A model generated the notes under the pieces. The model was not told the origin of the DNA and made no database searches. It saw only the letters and a program-made list of their open reading frames with translations. Source: Owenia fusiformis (lineage: Eukaryota > Annelida > Polychaeta > Sabellida > Oweniidae). From it: a stretch of 64,000 nucleotides of DNA. This document shows, piece after piece, positions 13,101 through 23,071 of this stretch (position 1 is the stretch's first letter; each line of letters opens with the position of its first letter). A program made the position numbers and the translations under genes. The stretch spans positions 29,858,740 to 29,922,739 of the forward strand of contig CAIIXF020000009.1 of assembly GCA_903813345.2 (NCBI GenBank). Direction: 5' to 3'.

Positions 13101-14674
13101 TGGTTCATCCCCATCTTGCTAGATTTTATTTCATTTTATTTCATTTGATTCTTAATTATTTTTCTCGATTTTGAATTTTCCTCCTGCCAGTGAGACAATG
13201 TTGCTGGGCCCATTTATACTTGGTAGTTAAAAACAGTAGTTACGTTGTAAAATCTTTATTTTAGGCATAGACAGTATATGTTGTAATGTAGTCCTATGTT
13301 TTAACTTAGGCCGGGAGTAGTCTCATTTTTAACTTCTCCCTATTAGCCCTTGAGAAATGCTACACCACAGGTTTTGGATTACAATTGCTTGAAAACATGT
13401 TATAATTAAGCATGATTGTTGAAACCTGAAGGACTGTGTCTTCTATACATGAATGTCTTAGAGTTGGAAGTGCATCGTGTATTACTGCTGTTTTTATACT
13501 GGGAATTTTGATTTTGAAAATTGCCATATTTACTTCACGGAATCAGGAATCATGATTCATAGTAATATTAACAAATAAGTTTATGTCTGTGCATGACTTA
13601 ATACATGTATTGTGTTGCTTGTAGAGTTAGGCTATGTTGTGATGACTAGAGCATGGCACATATCGTAGTTGCAACTTGCATGTTGGCTAATTGGATAATG
13701 CATGTCTTATACATAGTTATATCTTGGCGATTATATAGTATAATCTTATTGGCAAAATTGTTTATTGTTTTATTGGGTAATTTTTCATTTAAAAAGTTTA
13801 TTTTTGGCTTGCTCATAATATCAGTGGTTATGATCAATCTGAGTGTGATCTTTTGCAGATGATTTAAGACAAGAGTATATACATGTGGTATTAATTTGAA
13901 TTTTCCATGTGTTTTCAGGTGGAGATAGAAGAGTCCACTTTAGAGATTGATCAACACAATAAACAAGACAATAATTTATCACAACAATCCATCCATCAAG
14001 TCCCAGTTGATCAACAATCAAATAAACAACAAAGTATCCAGCACCAAAGTGTCCAACAACAAAATATCCAACAGCATAAACATTCTGAACAAGTAAATGT
14101 TAATTCTGGTAATCATCAGCAAACTATACCTGATAATACTGAATCTGAAGAAAAATTCTATGAACGCGTAGCTGTAAAAGACCTTGCGAAAAGATTTGAG
14201 AAAAATTCAAATGAACGAAAAATTGATGATGAAACTTTAAGCCCTTGTAGCATACCTAGAAGTCGAAGCTTCTCAGGGACAGGGACACCCAAACCTGCGC
14301 TAGTGAAACGTCGTAGGAAACATCGCACTAGGAAAAGCGTAACATTCTGTGAAAACATTGCTTTGGTGGCCGGAGAGGCTGAAGATCTCGCATATAGGAA
14401 ACCAGATTATATCACTTATCTTGCTAAACTTGGGCATGGGGTTAGTGCGGACAATGTCACTGGTGAAGCCATTGATAAATCAGAGAATGGTGACACAAAG
14501 CAGAACACTGGATATGATTCAGATTATGACGGAAGTACATCTGATTCTGAACCAGAAGCTGATAAACCTGTGGACCGCATTCGATGTTCTCTGTGTAGAA
14601 AACGTTGGATATCCCAGGATAAAGTTTATTGCGCACATTGTGAGGCTTACATGTCTCGTCTACAGACTGCTTGA
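1..14674 (+). CDS. Large Ser/Asn/Gln-rich protein with C-terminal Cys motifs, 3' part of gene (possibly USP53/USP54/echinus-like)
   Basis: Eight coding exons join in one frame with GT..AG introns: 1-1129, 8309-8575, 9137-9256, 9670-9850, 10014-11494, 11732-11905, 12821-12861, 13919-14674. They total 4149 nt, or 1,382 residues plus TGA. The frame is open at base 1, so the N terminus, including any enzymatic domain, lies off the window. Most of the protein is low-complexity Ser/Asn/Gln/Thr sequence. Structured parts are a helical hairpin resembling an MIT or TPR-like unit (exons 3-4), a CPKC..CIHC Cys cluster (exon 6) and a CSLC..CAHC cluster at the very end. I suspect a USP53/USP54/echinus-type inactive deubiquitinase tail because of the hairpin with a conserved MKHNT..LRSRKLHRM stretch, but this is from memory and uncertain. 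The exon structure is far better supported than the family name. Confidence 0.7.
1485..2030. repeat. Left terminal inverted repeat of the Academ-like element
   Basis: About 0.5 kb pairs with 7660-8209 in inverted orientation. Identity is highest over roughly the outer 150 bp (1510-1635) and again around 1800-1850. Further inward the match weakens, and the exact inner limit was judged by eye. Confidence 0.75.
2348..7027 (-). CDS. Academ-like transposase/nuclease, two exons (7027-4145 and 4006-2348)
   Basis: Two long minus-strand ORFs join across a 138-nt intron (4007-4144). The donor is TCAAAG|GTAATA, the acceptor TATTTTTTAG|GTTGTG, and the phase is 0 on both sides, giving about 1,513 residues. 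Exon 1 has Cys/His clusters near the N terminus (CLFCGNLC; YHLDC), then MTDNFDANICSQNG, RAEREGNWLLHL and GIWSDMMIETTYMRYG. I read these as a possible RNase-H-fold catalytic region (acidic residues only inferred). Exon 2 has ILDGCAILWA, VYLVFDRYHEHSPKG, EEADVIMVHQM, CDDTDVFILLLHHY and LTGCDTTSSLYRIGKTKA. This is the order of conserved acidic blocks in XPG/FEN1-type nucleases. The end is Cys-rich (CNCA..CLCRK..CLCKGGEECCN). The start is 7027, or 7009 if an acceptor-like CAG just upstream is used. Confidence 0.75.
4007..4144 (-). other. Intron of the Academ-like gene
   Basis: This 138-nt minus-strand intron joins the two transposon ORFs in frame. Downstream, the first in-frame ATG would otherwise be MAVGKKS. 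Splicing adds only three codons (V V T) ahead of it, so the second ORF loses nothing. Confidence 0.7.
7030..7660. other. Non-coding 5' part of the transposon, with a C-rich simple repeat
   Basis: No ORF is supported here. It probably holds the promoter and 5' UTR of the minus-strand transposon gene. A poly-C/CCCCAT run at about 7491-7537 is low-complexity. Confidence 0.5.
7660..8209. repeat. Right terminal inverted repeat of the Academ-like element
   Basis: This is the inverted partner of 1485-2030. It contains the same CGGCACAG, AAAATTTTGCCC and GGGGGCGCCCCC-type blocks on the opposite strand. Confidence 0.75.
8309..8575 (+). CDS. Exon of the large low-complexity protein
   Basis: The acceptor ..CTCTTTAG|GTCATCC and donor GATTAG|GTATAA bound a 267-nt exon. 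Its frame continues from the upstream exon (G + GT gives Gly). The product is basic and proline/arginine-rich, with a TTPLVGRKLGRRLDYENL stretch. No domain is recognised. Confidence 0.65.
9137..9850 (+). CDS. Two exons (9137-9256, 9670-9850) encoding an MIT/TPR-like helical hairpin
   Basis: Exon 9137-9256 (acceptor TTTCAG, donor AATAA|GTAAGT) encodes AEWLCSKAEDLIEQSLLKEK, then EGDLPMSMCLCTNAI. Exon 9670-9850 (acceptor TTATTCCAG, donor ATCGAG|GTAGGT) continues TYLKEAMTLG, then MKHNTSVLRSRKLHRMIQQ. Phases fit on both sides (1 nt then 2 nt carried over). The pattern of two amphipathic helices with a G-D turn resembles MIT or TPR-like helical repeats. It is the best-conserved-looking part of the visible protein and the main reason for suggesting USP53/54. 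Confidence 0.65.
10014..11494 (+). CDS. Long central exon, Ser/Thr/Tyr/Asn/Gln-rich
   Basis: The acceptor TTTTTCAG|CCTGAG completes the AGC codon begun in the previous exon, and the donor CACG|GTAAGA lies at 11494/11495. A charged helical segment (KPKEQHEELREQLDKLYIQ) is near the start. The second half is a prion-like stretch with recurring SQY, NQY and TSQ motifs (about 10900-11220). It ends with a better-folded-looking block containing GMGYAQMMTKQQQDLLLDAQ and VVDYSWRDEHG. Confidence 0.7.
11732..11905 (+). CDS. Exon encoding a Cys4-type zinc-ribbon-like motif
   Basis: The acceptor TTTTGCAG and donor AATG|GTGAGT give 174 nt. The start encodes ATCPKCQSCDGW then VCIHCDMIH, so CxxC(xx)C and CxxC pairs lie 19-22 residues apart, as in a zinc ribbon. 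The frame joins exactly to the upstream exon (G + GC) and to the 41-nt exon downstream (G + AA). Confidence 0.65.
12821..12861 (+). CDS. 41-nt micro-exon
   Basis: The acceptor CCAATCAG|AATC and donor CCAAT|GTAAGT bound 41 nt encoding ESGEDFTASKIPSN. It converts the phase-1 end of the zinc-ribbon exon into phase 0, exactly what the last exon (GTG GAG ATA..) needs. Without it the downstream ORF would be out of frame, so it is well supported despite its size. Confidence 0.6.
13919..14674 (+). CDS. Terminal exon with Gln-rich stretch and C-terminal Cys motif
   Basis: The acceptor GTTTTCAG leads into VEIEESTLEIDQ, then a Gln-rich stretch, a basic patch (KRRRKHRTRKSVTFCENIAL) and a final CSLCRKRW..YCAHCEAYM motif (CxxC x11 CxxC). 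The stop TGA is at 14672-14674. The last codons lie inside the first unit of the 70-bp tandem array that follows. Confidence 0.75.
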   Translation: MEIEESTLEIDQHNKQDNNLSQQSIHQVPVDQQSNKQQSIQHQSVQQQNIQQHKHSEQVNVNSGNHQQTIPDNTESEEKFYERVAVKDLAKRFEKNSNERKIDDETLSPCSIPRSRSFSGTGTPKPALVKRRRKHRTRKSVTFCENIALVAGEAEDLAYRKPDYITYLAKLGHGVSADNVTGEAIDKSENGDTKQNTGYDSDYDGSTSDSEPEADKPVDRIRCSLCRKRWISQDKVYCAHCEAYMSRLQTA

Positions 14675-15220
14675 TGACAGCACAATATAGCTGTCATTTA
14701 GTTGTGTGCTTGCCCCTTTAGTGAATATGCACAGACTGCTTTATGACAACATAAACATAGCTGTCATTTAGCTGTGTGCTGGCCCCTTTAGTGAATATGC
14801 ACAGACTGCTTGATGACAACATAAACATAGCTGTCATTTAGCTGTGTGCTGGCCCCTTTAGTGAATATGCACAGACTGCCTGATGACAACATAAACATAG
14901 TTGTCATTTAGCTGTGTGTTGGCCCCTTTAGTGAATATGCACAGACTGCTTGATGACAACATAAACATAGTTGTCATTTAGTTGTGTGCTTGCCCCTTTA
15001 GTGAATATGCACAGACTGCTTTATGACAACATAAACATAGCTGTCATTTAGCTGTGTGCTGGCCCCTTTAGTGAATATGCACAGACTGCCTGATGACAAC
15101 ATAAACATAGTTGTCATTTAGCTGTGTGTTGGCCCCTTTAGTGAATATGCACAGACTGCTTGATGACAACATAAACATAGTTGTCATTTAGCTGTGTGCT
15201 GGCCTCTTTAGTGAATATGC
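14662..15220 (+). repeat. 70-bp tandem array (8 units) overlapping the stop codon
   Basis: Units begin ACAGACTGC at 14662, 14731, 14801, 14871, 14941, 15011, 15081 and 15151, and end in GTGAATATGC. The first unit is 69 bp and includes the last codons and TGA of the preceding CDS. Shared variants (TTATGAC in units 2 and 6, CCTGATGAC in units 4 and 8-1) show that a block of about four units was itself duplicated. Confidence 0.9.
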
Positions 15221-16254
15221 ACACTTCTCAAATCAACTGTGATACCATTGTGCTGTTCAGTGTTTTACTCATTGTGTTCATTTTTATTGGTATGTTAATT
15301 TAATGTCCATGACTTAAATGAAATGATACGAATTGTTATATTTTATATTACTAAATGGAAAATATATGCAATACTCGAAATAATGTTGCCAAAGTTGAAA
15401 GTTTTGATTAATGTAATAATGTAATTGTCTTCATGTGCTCTGTTGAGTGCTTATGATTGTGTTCAGATATCGTGTTCAGAATTGATATGTCTCGATTTAA
15501 TGCCTTAGTCACATTTGATCTACGGCAGGTGTAGCTTCCCAAAATTTAGAGAAATATGAAGCATAAAATTAATTGATATGCAGTTCACTCCAGATAAGCC
15601 TGCTGTAAAGCAAATGTGACTGAGCCTTAATTAAAAAATAATTTTAGTGTTCAGTTAGGGAAATCTTGTTTGTGAATGGAATTTTCTGCATAATGATATG
15701 GAATCTCCATTTGGAAAGTTGTGCCCCAAGATGTTTAGATTTTAGCTATAACATCATTGAAGTTATACTTGTTATACAAGTCTATGAAATGAGTATTCAT
15801 GGTTTGTAATACCACCCCAACTTCTTGAAAAAGAGTCATTTGTGTATAAGAATGTAAATATGAGAATAATGTAAGAACGTCTCCCATGTCCATTAACCTT
15901 TTTGCTTTACATTGGCTTTTATCTTATATGCTAACACTGTTTGTGTATATATGTATGACAAGAACAATATGAAACTATTTATTTCAATATATTTTTCTTT
16001 AAATTTTGACTGTAGTCCTTGAGTAACTGATTATTTTATCTGTGCAAAATCTTTTTACATATTCGACTTTATTTTAGTCAAAATGTTGAACAAGATATGA
16101 AATATTCATGATTTATACATAATTAGCTGTAGATTTCACAATTCACTCATGTGTAAATGTTGACAGAGAGAGACATCTATAGTTCTCTTGAACAACAGAA
16201 TAATTTTATATCCACAAGAAAGCATTGCTTTCAAGGCTATTTTTGTAAAATAAA
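14675..16254 (+). other. Probable 3' UTR of the large low-complexity gene
   Basis: The region after the stop has no ORF. It contains the 70-bp array, then AT-rich sequence, a small TTAA-flanked inverted-repeat element (15501-15626) and an AATAAA at 16249-16254 that could be the polyadenylation signal. The end point is inferred. Confidence 0.4.
15501..15626. mobile_element. piggyBac-type MITE, 126 bp
   Basis: TTAA lies on both sides (15497-15500 and 15627-15630). The ends are imperfect inverted repeats of about 28 bp sharing AGTCACATTTG and GGCAGG / AGCAGG blocks. A TTAA duplication with short inverted ends is the piggyBac signature. No coding capacity. Confidence 0.6.
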
Positions 16255-16433
16255 TTATATAGCTACAAAATAGTTTGTTTTGTTCATGCTTTTGTGCGTC
16301 ATACCAGCTGTATGAGAGATGTGATTAAGAATGTACAAAGGGCAATACTGAAACAAAATCAAAAAAGTATCTTGTCTAAAATGTTTTATCTTGAAAATAA
16401 GCATTTGCTCTCTGGTCAGATAACTAGACTAAG

Positions 16434-16574
16434 CCGGTGTGAAAGAAATGATGGTCCCCTTACTGGCACTGATTGCGTATAAGATAATGAGGGAAAGAGT
16501 TGTATTGAGGTCACCATATATATCAATGGAGAGCAGGACCATAATTTGATAGGACCTCTTACCCTTTTACACCG
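16434..16574. mobile_element. hAT-type MITE, copy 1 (decayed)
   Basis: The ends are CCGGTGTGAAAG and CTTTTACACCG. The interior matches the copy at 47575-47748 over most of its length (GGTCACCATATA, AATGGAGAG, AGGACCATAAT), with a deletion. No target duplication is visible at this copy. Confidence 0.7.
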
Positions 16575-19500
16575 TATACACTGAAAATTGCATTTCAATC
16601 ATTTTAAGCAATTCGGCCTTTTCAACTGCAATGAACTACTGTAGGTCCTCACACTGGGTAACATTTACTTTAGATAGTACCTATTCTGGGGGTCTCATGT
16701 ATCAGCTTAATAACATTACATCTTCAATCATCATTTAATTGAGGAACACAAACTTGATTAATTAAAAGTTTAATTTTTACACATAATCAATTTGTGGTAA
16801 GATTCACCTGTCGGTCACGTGACCTAACTCAGCTGGGACATAGTATAACCTGGGGCAATAGGTAGGCGTCCAATATAAGTAAAACTTGCTGGATCCACTA
16901 TTCTGACCCTGGTAGCCGTCCCGTGTGTACATTCTTTACATATATGAGTGGGTGGGTGGAGCTATTATCTGTATCTCCGTAGTAAACTATGCTAGCCCTG
17001 GGCTTCATATGATGTCAGAAAGGTGAGTCTGAAAAGCAATTAACAATAGTAAAAGCATACGGACGAGATTAACTTGATTTTAAACCGAATTCCTTTGAAA
17101 CAAATTGTGGATAGTTGAAAAATGCTATATTAGAATATTTTGTAATGCATTACATGTAACGCACGGATTTGTAAGTAGTACTTTTATTTCGATTTCAGTG
17201 TCGTGATATTTTATGTTGATTTTATTCCTTAATCAAATTTGAAATCAGTACTTTGTTTCAGTTGTCTACGTTTATTGTTGCTATCAAAATTATCATCCTA
17301 AAAATACAAATACAAAAATAATTATAAGATCTTTTTCCATGTTAAGCGGACAGTATTTTCTACTAAATGGCATTGGGTAGTTTTGATATATCAAAATAAT
17401 GCCAAAATGAGTCGGGAAATTTCAATAACCAGAAAAAAGCAATCACGACATTTTACACGCTATACGTTTAGTTGCCGTCGCTAACATGTAAATTGTATAG
17501 AAATACAAAATTATAAAAACTTAATGTGGATTTTCTCCTATACTGACAATGTTCTTGTGACAGCCATTTAAGAATAGTAAATACAAAATCTGATAAATGG
17601 GACATTCATTTTTAGAAGTACTATTTTTTATTTGAATTATACTATTGCAGTTATATAACAGCTAGACAGAATTTCTTTCTGCTAAACATGTTGCAAAGTA
17701 CTTTACATAAAACTAGTAATTCTAATAATTATTCAATTTTGTAGATTCACAAATTTACAAATTATCAGGTATGACGTGAAGTATTAATTTTCACAATTAA
17801 AAATTCTAAATGAATATCTATAATTTTTAATTGTTAAAAATGACATTGACAGAACGCTCGTTCATCAATTTCTTTCGAGTCTCCATCTGTGTGCGTAATT
17901 TACTGATATTGGTAAGTGTTTAGCATTAATTAAGTCATTACCTGTCAGGTAGGCCAGGTAGGCGTTCACCTGAGAATCCACTTGAATTTTAATTCAATAA
18001 ATTGCAATTAAACATATGAAATAATAGTTCAAACATGTATTTCACTAGACCTGTGCATTACATAATTATACCTAGGTGACAGGTTCATAACGTGCGTGTT
18101 GATTTTGGTCTGAGTCTGGGATTTATTTTCTTAAAGTTGCTCTTTTTGTTAGTACACAAGTCAGAGGTTGGTCTTCAGATAGATTGACAATTTATTTGAA
18201 TCACTTAAAGTGTAGGGATTCCAGAAATTCAATTGACAAGAAATGACATGAAATTAGATGATCTCAAACTTTTTCAAAATTTTTAACTTTGGAAATGTTA
18301 CTCCCTGATCTGATTCTGCAAGCATGTGTAAAGCCAAAATAAGTTCTTGGATAATCTTGTAGAACGTTTATGAAAATTTTATCTGGATTTAAATTTTAAG
18401 GTATGGCTTGATATTGAGCATATGTAAATTCTATTCAGACACCACGTCCAAAGTGCATTAACCCTTCAGGCATCTTTATGATCACGACAGCTTGAATGTC
18501 TTGGGTACCTTGCGTATTACACGTCCAAGACGATGGGACAAGATGGTCTAGTCTGGAACCTAGTCTCAATCTCCTTTTCCTGATATCATTCATTTATTTT
18601 TCCTTTTGCTGGAAAACTGAATGTAAAAGTCAAAATAAAAGAGCCCGAGTGCCAAGCTAAACTGGTACTTTCAAAACTTTATATACAAAGCTATATGAAC
18701 GTGAATCAGTGTAAGTGACAAAGTATCGCATTTGTGCAATATTCATTTTTGAGCACATTGTCTTCATGAGTCTGGGACCCAGAAGTTTTCTTTATTTTGA
18801 CTTTGATCAGTTATAAGTAAAATGTCGAGAAATTAGAAATCAAAAATGGAAACTAGTTGTCACGTGTCATTAGTTGCCATTCTATTTATTCATTAATCAA
18901 AAAGAGATGCAGTGATTTTACAAAAAAACGTTGTCGTACATACTTTGTACAGAACATATATCTGAATTGAAAATGAAAGAGGTAGAATACATGGAATACT
19001 TCAGCGGTGTGAAAACATCATAATTTATTATCAAATTATACTGAAAATTACTAGAGGCGATGGAAACGTCGCTAAAACAAACTAGTAATGAGATCATTTT
19101 GGTGAAGTCACCTGTAATTTGAGAGAAAATGATGAGTTAACCGGGAGTCTTAAATAAACAACTGCAAATAAAGAAAACTGGAAAATATACATATCGAGCT
19201 TTTCTTTGAATGCAATTTCAACGTTATTCTGATTTTGTAAGATTATTGTTCTAATTTCCTGTAATCAGGAAAGACGAAGCAAGAACTAATCAACAATTAT
19301 TTAATCAATATCAGGTACGTAATCAATTCATTAAAATATAGTAAAACATAAAAATCATGACTTTTATACTAAATTAGATCTGTTTTGAGTTTTCCCACAC
19401 TTTTAACTCACGTTTTGCCGTCAGACCAATCCTCGTAAAACTACTAAATTATAAATTCTAAAATTACAATTCGCAAGGTCGCATTTCCAGCTTCATTAGT

Positions 19501-20172
19501 ATGCAATCCTGTCATCGTGTTTGCCCCGGGAAATTGTAGAAGCCACTAAGGTTGGCCGAGGTACCTGGAACAGGGCGCATCAATTACGCCCCGCTCCCAA
19601 TCGCCCCCTCGGTTACTCAGTGATACCGATCACATAGTTACTAAATAAACACTAAGTCTAATTTGCACCATCATAAAAATGAATAAAGTCATATAAAACA
19701 AGTTTTTATCAAATACAAAATGAATAAATGTGGTTACGGAAAATTATAAAAATTATTATAAAAACTTTAAGGCTATGACACTTGGATACTCTCGTCTTAA
19801 AGGCATAATCTTTAAATCTTAATTTTCTAATTTTGAATTAGAACCTTTTGGTGTTTTCAGGAATGACTCGTGGCTTGAGGTGAGGACTAATACCCGATAT
19901 TACATGCTATTCGGCCGTATTGCCCCCTAACCGAAGACATATGGTACACAACATTGTTGATGGATCGCATGTATGCCATGCACGTTCTACGAACTACTAT
20001 AATTATTTGTCAATCAAAATTTGACTTTAAATACAATGAGGAAGTGAGCCCCATCATTTTGGATTCGGAGTCGAACCAATAAACTCATCGGGAAAAAGTG
20101 ATCCGCATAGGGCTTTGAATACTTCAATAAAGATTACTTTGAGCTATTACAAAAGATTTTAATTTGAATGAG
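16575..20172. promoter_or_regulatory. Intergenic / putative promoter and 5' UTR intron of the zinc-finger gene
   Basis: No protein-coding exon is evident. Candidate signals are a perfect 12-bp palindrome GGTCACGTGACC (16813-16824, containing a CACGTG E-box), a good donor AGAAAG|GTGAGT at 17032/17033, an acceptor TGTTTTCAG at 19860, and a cluster of CAGGTA/CACCTG sites at 17939-17977. A model with a non-coding first exon near 16870-17032 and a second beginning at 19861 fits but is inferred only. A GC-richer patch lies at 19525-19620. Confidence 0.3.
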
Positions 20173-22185
20173 ATGGCAGCTTTTAGTCACGACACTGATA
20201 CAATATACAGCATCGCAAGCATCCTTTGTAATGATCTTCATCAACCAAGGCATCTATCAGAGACATCTGTTGGCACCCAGCATAACTATGATAGTGGGCA
20301 TGTTTCTCCACCAAACACTTCGAGTGCTTCATATCAAGTGAATTTCACCATAACTGATCTAGACTATTGTAGTAATGGACGACACTGGCTACAGGCAAAA
20401 CCTGCAAACGATGCCCAAAACGACAACTTCGCTACACTTGTATCTCGACAAAACTGTATGGGAACAGAAATGGCTCAACAGCCCCCGACGAGGTATGTAC
20501 ACCCTTTCCGAGGACAACCACAACAAAATCTTCCTAGTATTTCATCAAAGAAATCTTCAACTTTGATTGTACCACTGCCACTTTATCCAGAAGAGGTTCT
20601 ACATTACAGAGGACTTGGTAAAGCAATGTTCCCTTCATCGCATGCAGCTCAACAACTTTCCGCCGCACCATCATATCACCTGATGGGGTACGAAGAAAGG
20701 GGGATAATTGGTAATACACCTACGAGAAGCACTGCAAACGCTTATAAACATTCAAAACAAATCATCGCCCCTTCAGCACCATCATCGTCAGTGATCGCAT
20801 CAACGAACATTCAACAGTTACCAAAAGAGCATGATGCAAACACGAACAATGTCGAGACTGTTAATGGAACACATCGTATCAAATCAGACAGCATGGGAGA
20901 CGTACCAAATGGCAGTAAAATGCCTGAGTTGACAACGATATCTCTTAATCTGGAAGAACACCGTAAAGATTCTGCATCTTCGTCGTCCGTTGTTGCGTCT
21001 TCAGAATGTATGACTTTATCAACATTGAATGTATCCCCTACAGTTTCAACGAGTTCACTATCGTCCTCATCCTCGTATTCACCGTCTTCATTTCACACTA
21101 GTTCGCCATCATCATCTGGTACATGCTCTCCATCAGCTCCAGTTGAGTGTTCACCATCTGCAACATCATCAATGCCATCATCAACCGATTCTTCACCACC
21201 TAAACACGATGGCCTTGATTTCAAGAAATTCCTAACAGACAAGAAGACGTACACGTGTCCAAAGTGCCCGTATGTCACAGACCGGAAGAACAATCTGAAG
21301 CGACACGTAGTTACCATGCATGAAAAATGCGATAAGGCCCTGGAGTGTTGCAACACAGCGTTTGCCAATAAGGCCTTGCTCCGGGCGCATGTAGTGTCGT
21401 GCCACAAACACGGATATAACTGCCTCATATGTGGGAGGATTTTCTGTCGGAAAGCACTCCTAAAGAGACACGTGACGGTCCATAACGGGCAGAAGGACTA
21501 TCGATGCTCACTTTGCGGTTATGCAACAAGCCACAAGAGCAACCTTGATCGACATCGTAGACGTCACGTTGAGCAAGGAGAAGGATGCTGCGACCAACAG
21601 AACATGATGACAGAAAATACGGACATTGTGTATGGACCGATGATTGGTCAACATCTACGAGAAAACAGTCCAAATATGGAGCTTGATAACCGAACAGTGA
21701 TTGGAAATCTAAGCACACAAACATCAATTGGAGTCAATCACATACCAGGTGTTGATAATATTAATAAAAACAATGGACATGATATGGTAAACTATACAAA
21801 CAATTTAGTAACAATGTTTGAGTCTTTCACTATCAGCCATCCCCACAAGAAAACGGCAATTGCTGGCTGCATTCTTAACAGGACATCGAAATTGTACAAT
21901 GAAAATAACTCCAAAGACAGAATTGTTGAAAAGCCCAACTCTAAATCTAAAACAAAGTATAAAAATTTGATCACTTCCAACGCAAAACGAATGTGTATCT
22001 CTCCTTATAAGTGTCAATTTTGTGATATTGTATTCGATAACCAAATGAAACTATTGGACCACATTGACACTTTCCACGAGAGTTCTATTTGGATGAGTCG
22101 CCCATTAACACTAGCAGCTAAAATCAAACATTCGTTTTACAACAGTGATCAAAAGAACAGTCAGAGCAAGATATCAATTTCATAA
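20173..22185 (+). CDS. C2H2 zinc-finger protein (probable transcription factor)
   Basis: Single-exon ORF of 670 residues. An in-frame TGA at 20140-20142 and no earlier ATG fix the start at ATG 20173 (MAAFSHDTDTIYSIASIL). The N-terminal half is unstructured, with a Ser-rich block at about residues 256-345. A zinc-finger cluster spans about 360-465. Finger 1 is YTCPKCPYVTDRKNNLKRH. The second is degenerate (LECCNTAF..H..CH, first Cys displaced). Finger 3 is YNCLICGRIFCRKALLKRH and finger 4 is YRCSLCGYATSHKSNLDRH. An isolated finger sits near the C terminus at about 612-635 (YKCQFCDIVFDNQMKLLDH). It likely binds DNA in the nucleus. I do not recognise a named orthologue. An AATAAA at 22203-22208 may end the transcript. 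Confidence 0.85.
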   Translation: MAAFSHDTDTIYSIASILCNDLHQPRHLSETSVGTQHNYDSGHVSPPNTSSASYQVNFTITDLDYCSNGRHWLQAKPANDAQNDNFATLVSRQNCMGTEMAQQPPTRYVHPFRGQPQQNLPSISSKKSSTLIVPLPLYPEEVLHYRGLGKAMFPSSHAAQQLSAAPSYHLMGYEERGIIGNTPTRSTANAYKHSKQIIAPSAPSSSVIASTNIQQLPKEHDANTNNVETVNGTHRIKSDSMGDVPNGSKMPELTTISLNLEEHRKDSASSSSVVASSECMTLSTLNVSPTVSTSSLSSSSSYSPSSFHTSSPSSSGTCSPSAPVECSPSATSSMPSSTDSSPPKHDGLDFKKFLTDKKTYTCPKCPYVTDRKNNLKRHVVTMHEKCDKALECCNTAFANKALLRAHVVSCHKHGYNCLICGRIFCRKALLKRHVTVHNGQKDYRCSLCGYATSHKSNLDRHRRRHVEQGEGCCDQQNMMTENTDIVYGPMIGQHLRENSPNMELDNRTVIGNLSTQTSIGVNHIPGVDNINKNNGHDMVNYTNNLVTMFESFTISHPHKKTAIAGCILNRTSKLYNENNSKDRIVEKPNSKSKTKYKNLITSNAKRMCISPYKCQFCDIVFDNQMKLLDHIDTFHESSIWMSRPLTLAAKIKHSFYNSDQKNSQSKISIS

Positions 22186-22285
22186 ATTAATCACTAAATG
22201 ATAATAAAAGTATAATGAACATCATCCAATTTTTTAATTTTCCCCTCGTTCTACTGTTGGCCATTGTCCCAAATGTGGATGTTAA

Positions 22286-22447
22286 GGTTGATGCAAAAGT
22301 ATGATCTTCTCATGTTTGCGCCTCTCAATTATGATGTATGTAAAGGTTGATTCAAAAGTATGATCTTCTCATGTTTGCGGCTCTCGATGATGTATGTAAA
22401 GGGTGATTCAAAAAGTATGATCTTCCCATTTTTGCCACTCTCAATTA
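22286..22447 (+). repeat. Three-unit tandem repeat, about 59 bp
   Basis: Units start at 22286, 22345 and 22401 with GG(T/G)TGATKCAAAAAGTATGATC-like sequence, followed by a TTTGC..CTCTC tail. The third unit is 4 bp shorter at one place. It lies about 100 bp after the zinc-finger gene. Confidence 0.8.
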
Positions 22448-23071
22448 TATGGTGAAAACATTTTGTAAAGCTAGTTGTGAGTAGTGTATCATATAACATC
22501 AAAGACTAAGATTTTGTGAAATAATATTTTATATCCAGGCACTGATACAATGAAAATTAAATGAGTGGTTTTCTTGGCCATCATTTGAGTCCATTCTGTA
22601 TTGTTCTCACTACCGTCCTCTTATACGTTTAACTAATGGTGCTTTATGATTTACCAACTTTCCGGAATAACAGTTCTGTGTGACATGCCAGTTTGATAAT
22701 ATAATGAAAGAGTAGGCAGAATTTTTTACTTGTATCATTTAGCATTTCTAGTCGGAAAATATGAATTCTCTAAATCTCAAACTGGCATATATAATATACG
22801 AACAGTATACACATAGTTGTATCAACGTTTCACACATGGGATACATCGTCGGTTCCCACGCTCAATCACTACGTTCTATCTACGTTCTATGAGGATAGGT
22901 CCGAAGCTACTCAAGAATATCCAAGAGACTCCACAGCAGTTGAAAATAGTGAAAAATATGAGTACAATAAACATCAAGGTCAATGTAAACGAGAAATCGT
23001 ATGAAGCTTTTAAAAAATCAGTTTTAATGTCATTCTAATGATCGATTTCAAGTGATGTCCAAGTACACTGT
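22448..23071. other. Intergenic, nothing recognised
   Basis: AT-rich sequence with only short incidental ORFs (for example 22817-23038), which have no recognisable motif. Confidence 0.5.
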
